From: Desulfobacteraceae bacterium
GTDB lineage: Bacteria > Desulfobacterota > Desulfobacteria > Desulfobacterales > Desulfobacteraceae
NCBI GenBank assembly: GCA_024225895.1
Contig: JAAEMC010000102.1
Span: 1 to 7,669 of the forward strand
Length of the DNA: 7,669 bases
Reading direction: 5' to 3'
Shown here: positions 6,500 to 7,669 of the stretch, piece by piece
How positions within the stretch are numbered: position 1 is the first letter of the stretch
Layout: each line of letters begins with the position of its first letter
The notes under the pieces: generated by a model
Told to the model about the DNA's origin: nothing
What the model saw: the letters and a program-made list of their open reading frames with translations, nothing else
Database searches by the model: none
Made by a program: the position numbers and the translations under genes

Positions 6500-7224
6500 T
6501 GTTTTTCCATTTGAAACCGGATGGTGGTCTGGGCCTTGGTAGCCACGGGGATACCTTCTACGGTGCCGGGCTTGAATTTCCATTGGGAAACGCATTTGAT
6601 CACGCTTTTATCAAATATCTCCCTGGGCTTTGCATCGACAATAACAATGTCTTTGACCAGTCCCTGCTTATTTACTTTAAATTCAACTGATACGAGGCCT
6701 TCAATGTGCTTTCTGGCTGCCCGGCGCGGATAAAGGGGCGGAACTTTTACCAGAGCCGTTAAAGGCCCGTCCAACTCGTCCATATTGTAGAGGCCTTTTA
6801 AATCCGGGCCATCCATGGAAAAATGTTCAAGACCGGGCATGACAAGATCCATGGGGGCGGCAGGCAGCTTGGGATTCAGTTCAAAGGGGAGCCTTGGCTT
6901 TCTGGCCACGGGTTTGATTGTCATTTTTTTAAACGGTGTCCGGGTCAGTTGTTTTTTGGGTTCCGGCTTTTTAATCTCTTCTTTTTTCTTTTTTTTTGGC
7001 AACGGTTCTGCCCGTTTGACACGGATAACATGGATTTGTTCAAGATCTTCCAGTTTATCCGGTGCGCTGGGTGACATCTGGATCAATCCGGGCATCAGGC
7101 CGAAGAGGGCAAAATTCAATGCCATGGAACAGGCAATGGCAAATATCCAGCCGGCGTAGGAACGTAAACCAGATTTTTGGGACTGCCATTGGACTTTTGC
7201 GGTATGGTCGGCGGTGGCTGCCAT
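6496..7224 (-). CDS. tonB: TonB energy-transducing protein
   Basis: A 242-residue protein: a short cytoplasmic tail, one membrane helix (about 24-48), a Lys/Pro-rich linker (PLPKKKKKEEIKKPEPKK, 75-91), a spacer, and a TonB C-terminal domain (about 160-240). The last contains PPLYPRRAA, GLVSVEFKVNKQG and WKFKPGTVEGIPV. It links the proton-driven ExbB/ExbD motor to outer-membrane TonB-dependent receptors. The helix has Ser33 but Asn37 where the classical TonB Ser-x3-His pattern has His, and its LNFALFGLM run is reminiscent of TonB2-type proteins. The open frame extends to 7443 inside exbD, but the ATG at 7224 is preferred: it lies 7 nt after the exbD stop, has AGGAAA 10 nt upstream, and leaves a normal TonB length. 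Its end overlaps the TPR gene start as ATGA. Confidence 0.93.
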   Translation of the reverse strand: MAATADHTAKVQWQSQKSGLRSYAGWIFAIACSMALNFALFGLMPGLIQMSPSAPDKLEDLEQIHVIRVKRAEPLPKKKKKEEIKKPEPKKQLTRTPFKKMTIKPVARKPRLPFELNPKLPAAPMDLVMPGLEHFSMDGPDLKGLYNMDELDGPLTALVKVPPLYPRRAARKHIEGLVSVEFKVNKQGLVKDIVIVDAKPREIFDKSVIKCVSQWKFKPGTVEGIPVATKAQTTIRFQMEKQ

Positions 7225-7231
7225 GGATCTA

Positions 7232-7651
7232 CTATTTTCCTGAATCCGTACTTGCGGCAATGGAAACATTTTGGGCACCTGCCAGTTTGCACGAATCCAT
7301 GACATTGATGACCAGTCCTGTTTTGCTTTCCTTGTCTGCCACGATAACGACGCTGCCTTCAGGGTTTTCTGCCAGCGCCCGTTCCACATTGGCCCTGACT
7401 GCGCGGATATCCACAATACGCCGGTCAATATGGATGGTGTCATCCCGGGTTACGCCAATTAAAATGGTAGTATTGGCTTTGCTGATGGCTAAAGAGGCTG
7501 TAGGCCTTGAAACATCCACCCCGGTTTCCTTAATAAAGCTTGTGGTTACCAGGAAAAAGATCAGCAAAATAAAGACCATGTCAATGAGGGGAGCGATATT
7601 TAGTTCCAGGGTTTTAGTATTGTGCCGTCTGGCTGCAGAAATATTGAGCAT
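7232..7651 (-). CDS. exbD: ExbD biopolymer transport protein
   Basis: A 139-residue ExbD/TolR-family protein of normal length. A short cytoplasmic N-terminus leads into one membrane helix (about 19-38, LNIAPLIDMVFILLIFFLVT) carrying the conserved proton-pathway Asp (D24). A periplasmic domain follows, with the typical pattern VTRDDTIHIDRR, SVVIVADKESKTGLVINVMD and AGAQNVSIA. Together with ExbB it forms the proton-driven motor that powers TonB in the inner membrane. It lies directly before tonB, and its ATG at 7651 has AAGGA about 10 nt upstream. ExbB itself is not in the window and should lie just beyond the right edge. Placement before tonB, not tolA or pal, argues for ExbD over TolR. Confidence 0.95.
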   Translation of the reverse strand: MLNISAARRHNTKTLELNIAPLIDMVFILLIFFLVTTSFIKETGVDVSRPTASLAISKANTTILIGVTRDDTIHIDRRIVDIRAVRANVERALAENPEGSVVIVADKESKTGLVINVMDSCKLAGAQNVSIAASTDSGK

Positions 7652-7669
7652 GGGTAAAATGTCCTTATA

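Noticed and set aside
6500..6595. Upstream extension of the TPR gene by 32 codons
   Set aside because: It would bury the signal peptide inside the protein and lies within the tonB C-terminal coding region.
7225..7443. Upstream extension of tonB by 73 codons
   Set aside because: It lies inside exbD in another frame, and the extra residues have no family match. The ATG at 7224 has a ribosome binding site and gives a normal TonB N-terminus.

Overview
The window reads as a stretch of chromosome from a Gram-negative, probably anaerobic deltaproteobacterium. A Desulfobacterales-like sulfate reducer is my best guess, from protein style, moderate GC with AT-rich gaps, and a TonB operon that carries its own TPR protein. 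This assignment is inference. Every confidently called gene lies on the minus strand, so transcription runs from high to low coordinates.

Right part (about 7669 to 4974): the distal part of a TonB energy-transduction operon. In transcription order it holds exbD, tonB, a secreted TPR-repeat protein, and a 59-residue protein with two predicted membrane helices that is too short for ordinary gene calling. The genes are tightly packed: a 7-nt gap, then an ATGA overlap, then a TGATG overlap. The proton-channel partner ExbB should lie just beyond the right edge. The layout resembles the TonB2/TtpC-type systems of marine bacteria, in which an extra TPR protein follows TonB.

Middle (about 4973 to 4391): an AT-rich gap without a convincing gene. 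It holds a strong hairpin that may end the TonB operon, two 10-bp inverted repeats that compete for the same arm at the end of the 59-aa gene, and short protein-like patches broken by stops that may be gene relics. Next come a GGDEF diguanylate cyclase (4390 to 3647) with an intact active site and inhibitory site, and a possible 47-aa plus-strand gene convergent with it.

Left part: a DUF4143-type AAA ATPase (3414 to 2098) is followed by a 143-bp gap with two dyad sequences. A two-gene arginine or guanidino-compound catabolic unit comes next: a DDAH/amidinotransferase-superfamily hydrolase (1954 to 1067) and, 6 nt later, a RocB-like M20 metallohydrolase that runs off the left edge. The hydrolase may cleave a guanidino substrate and the M20 enzyme may process an amide or peptide bond in the same pathway; the substrates cannot be read from sequence.
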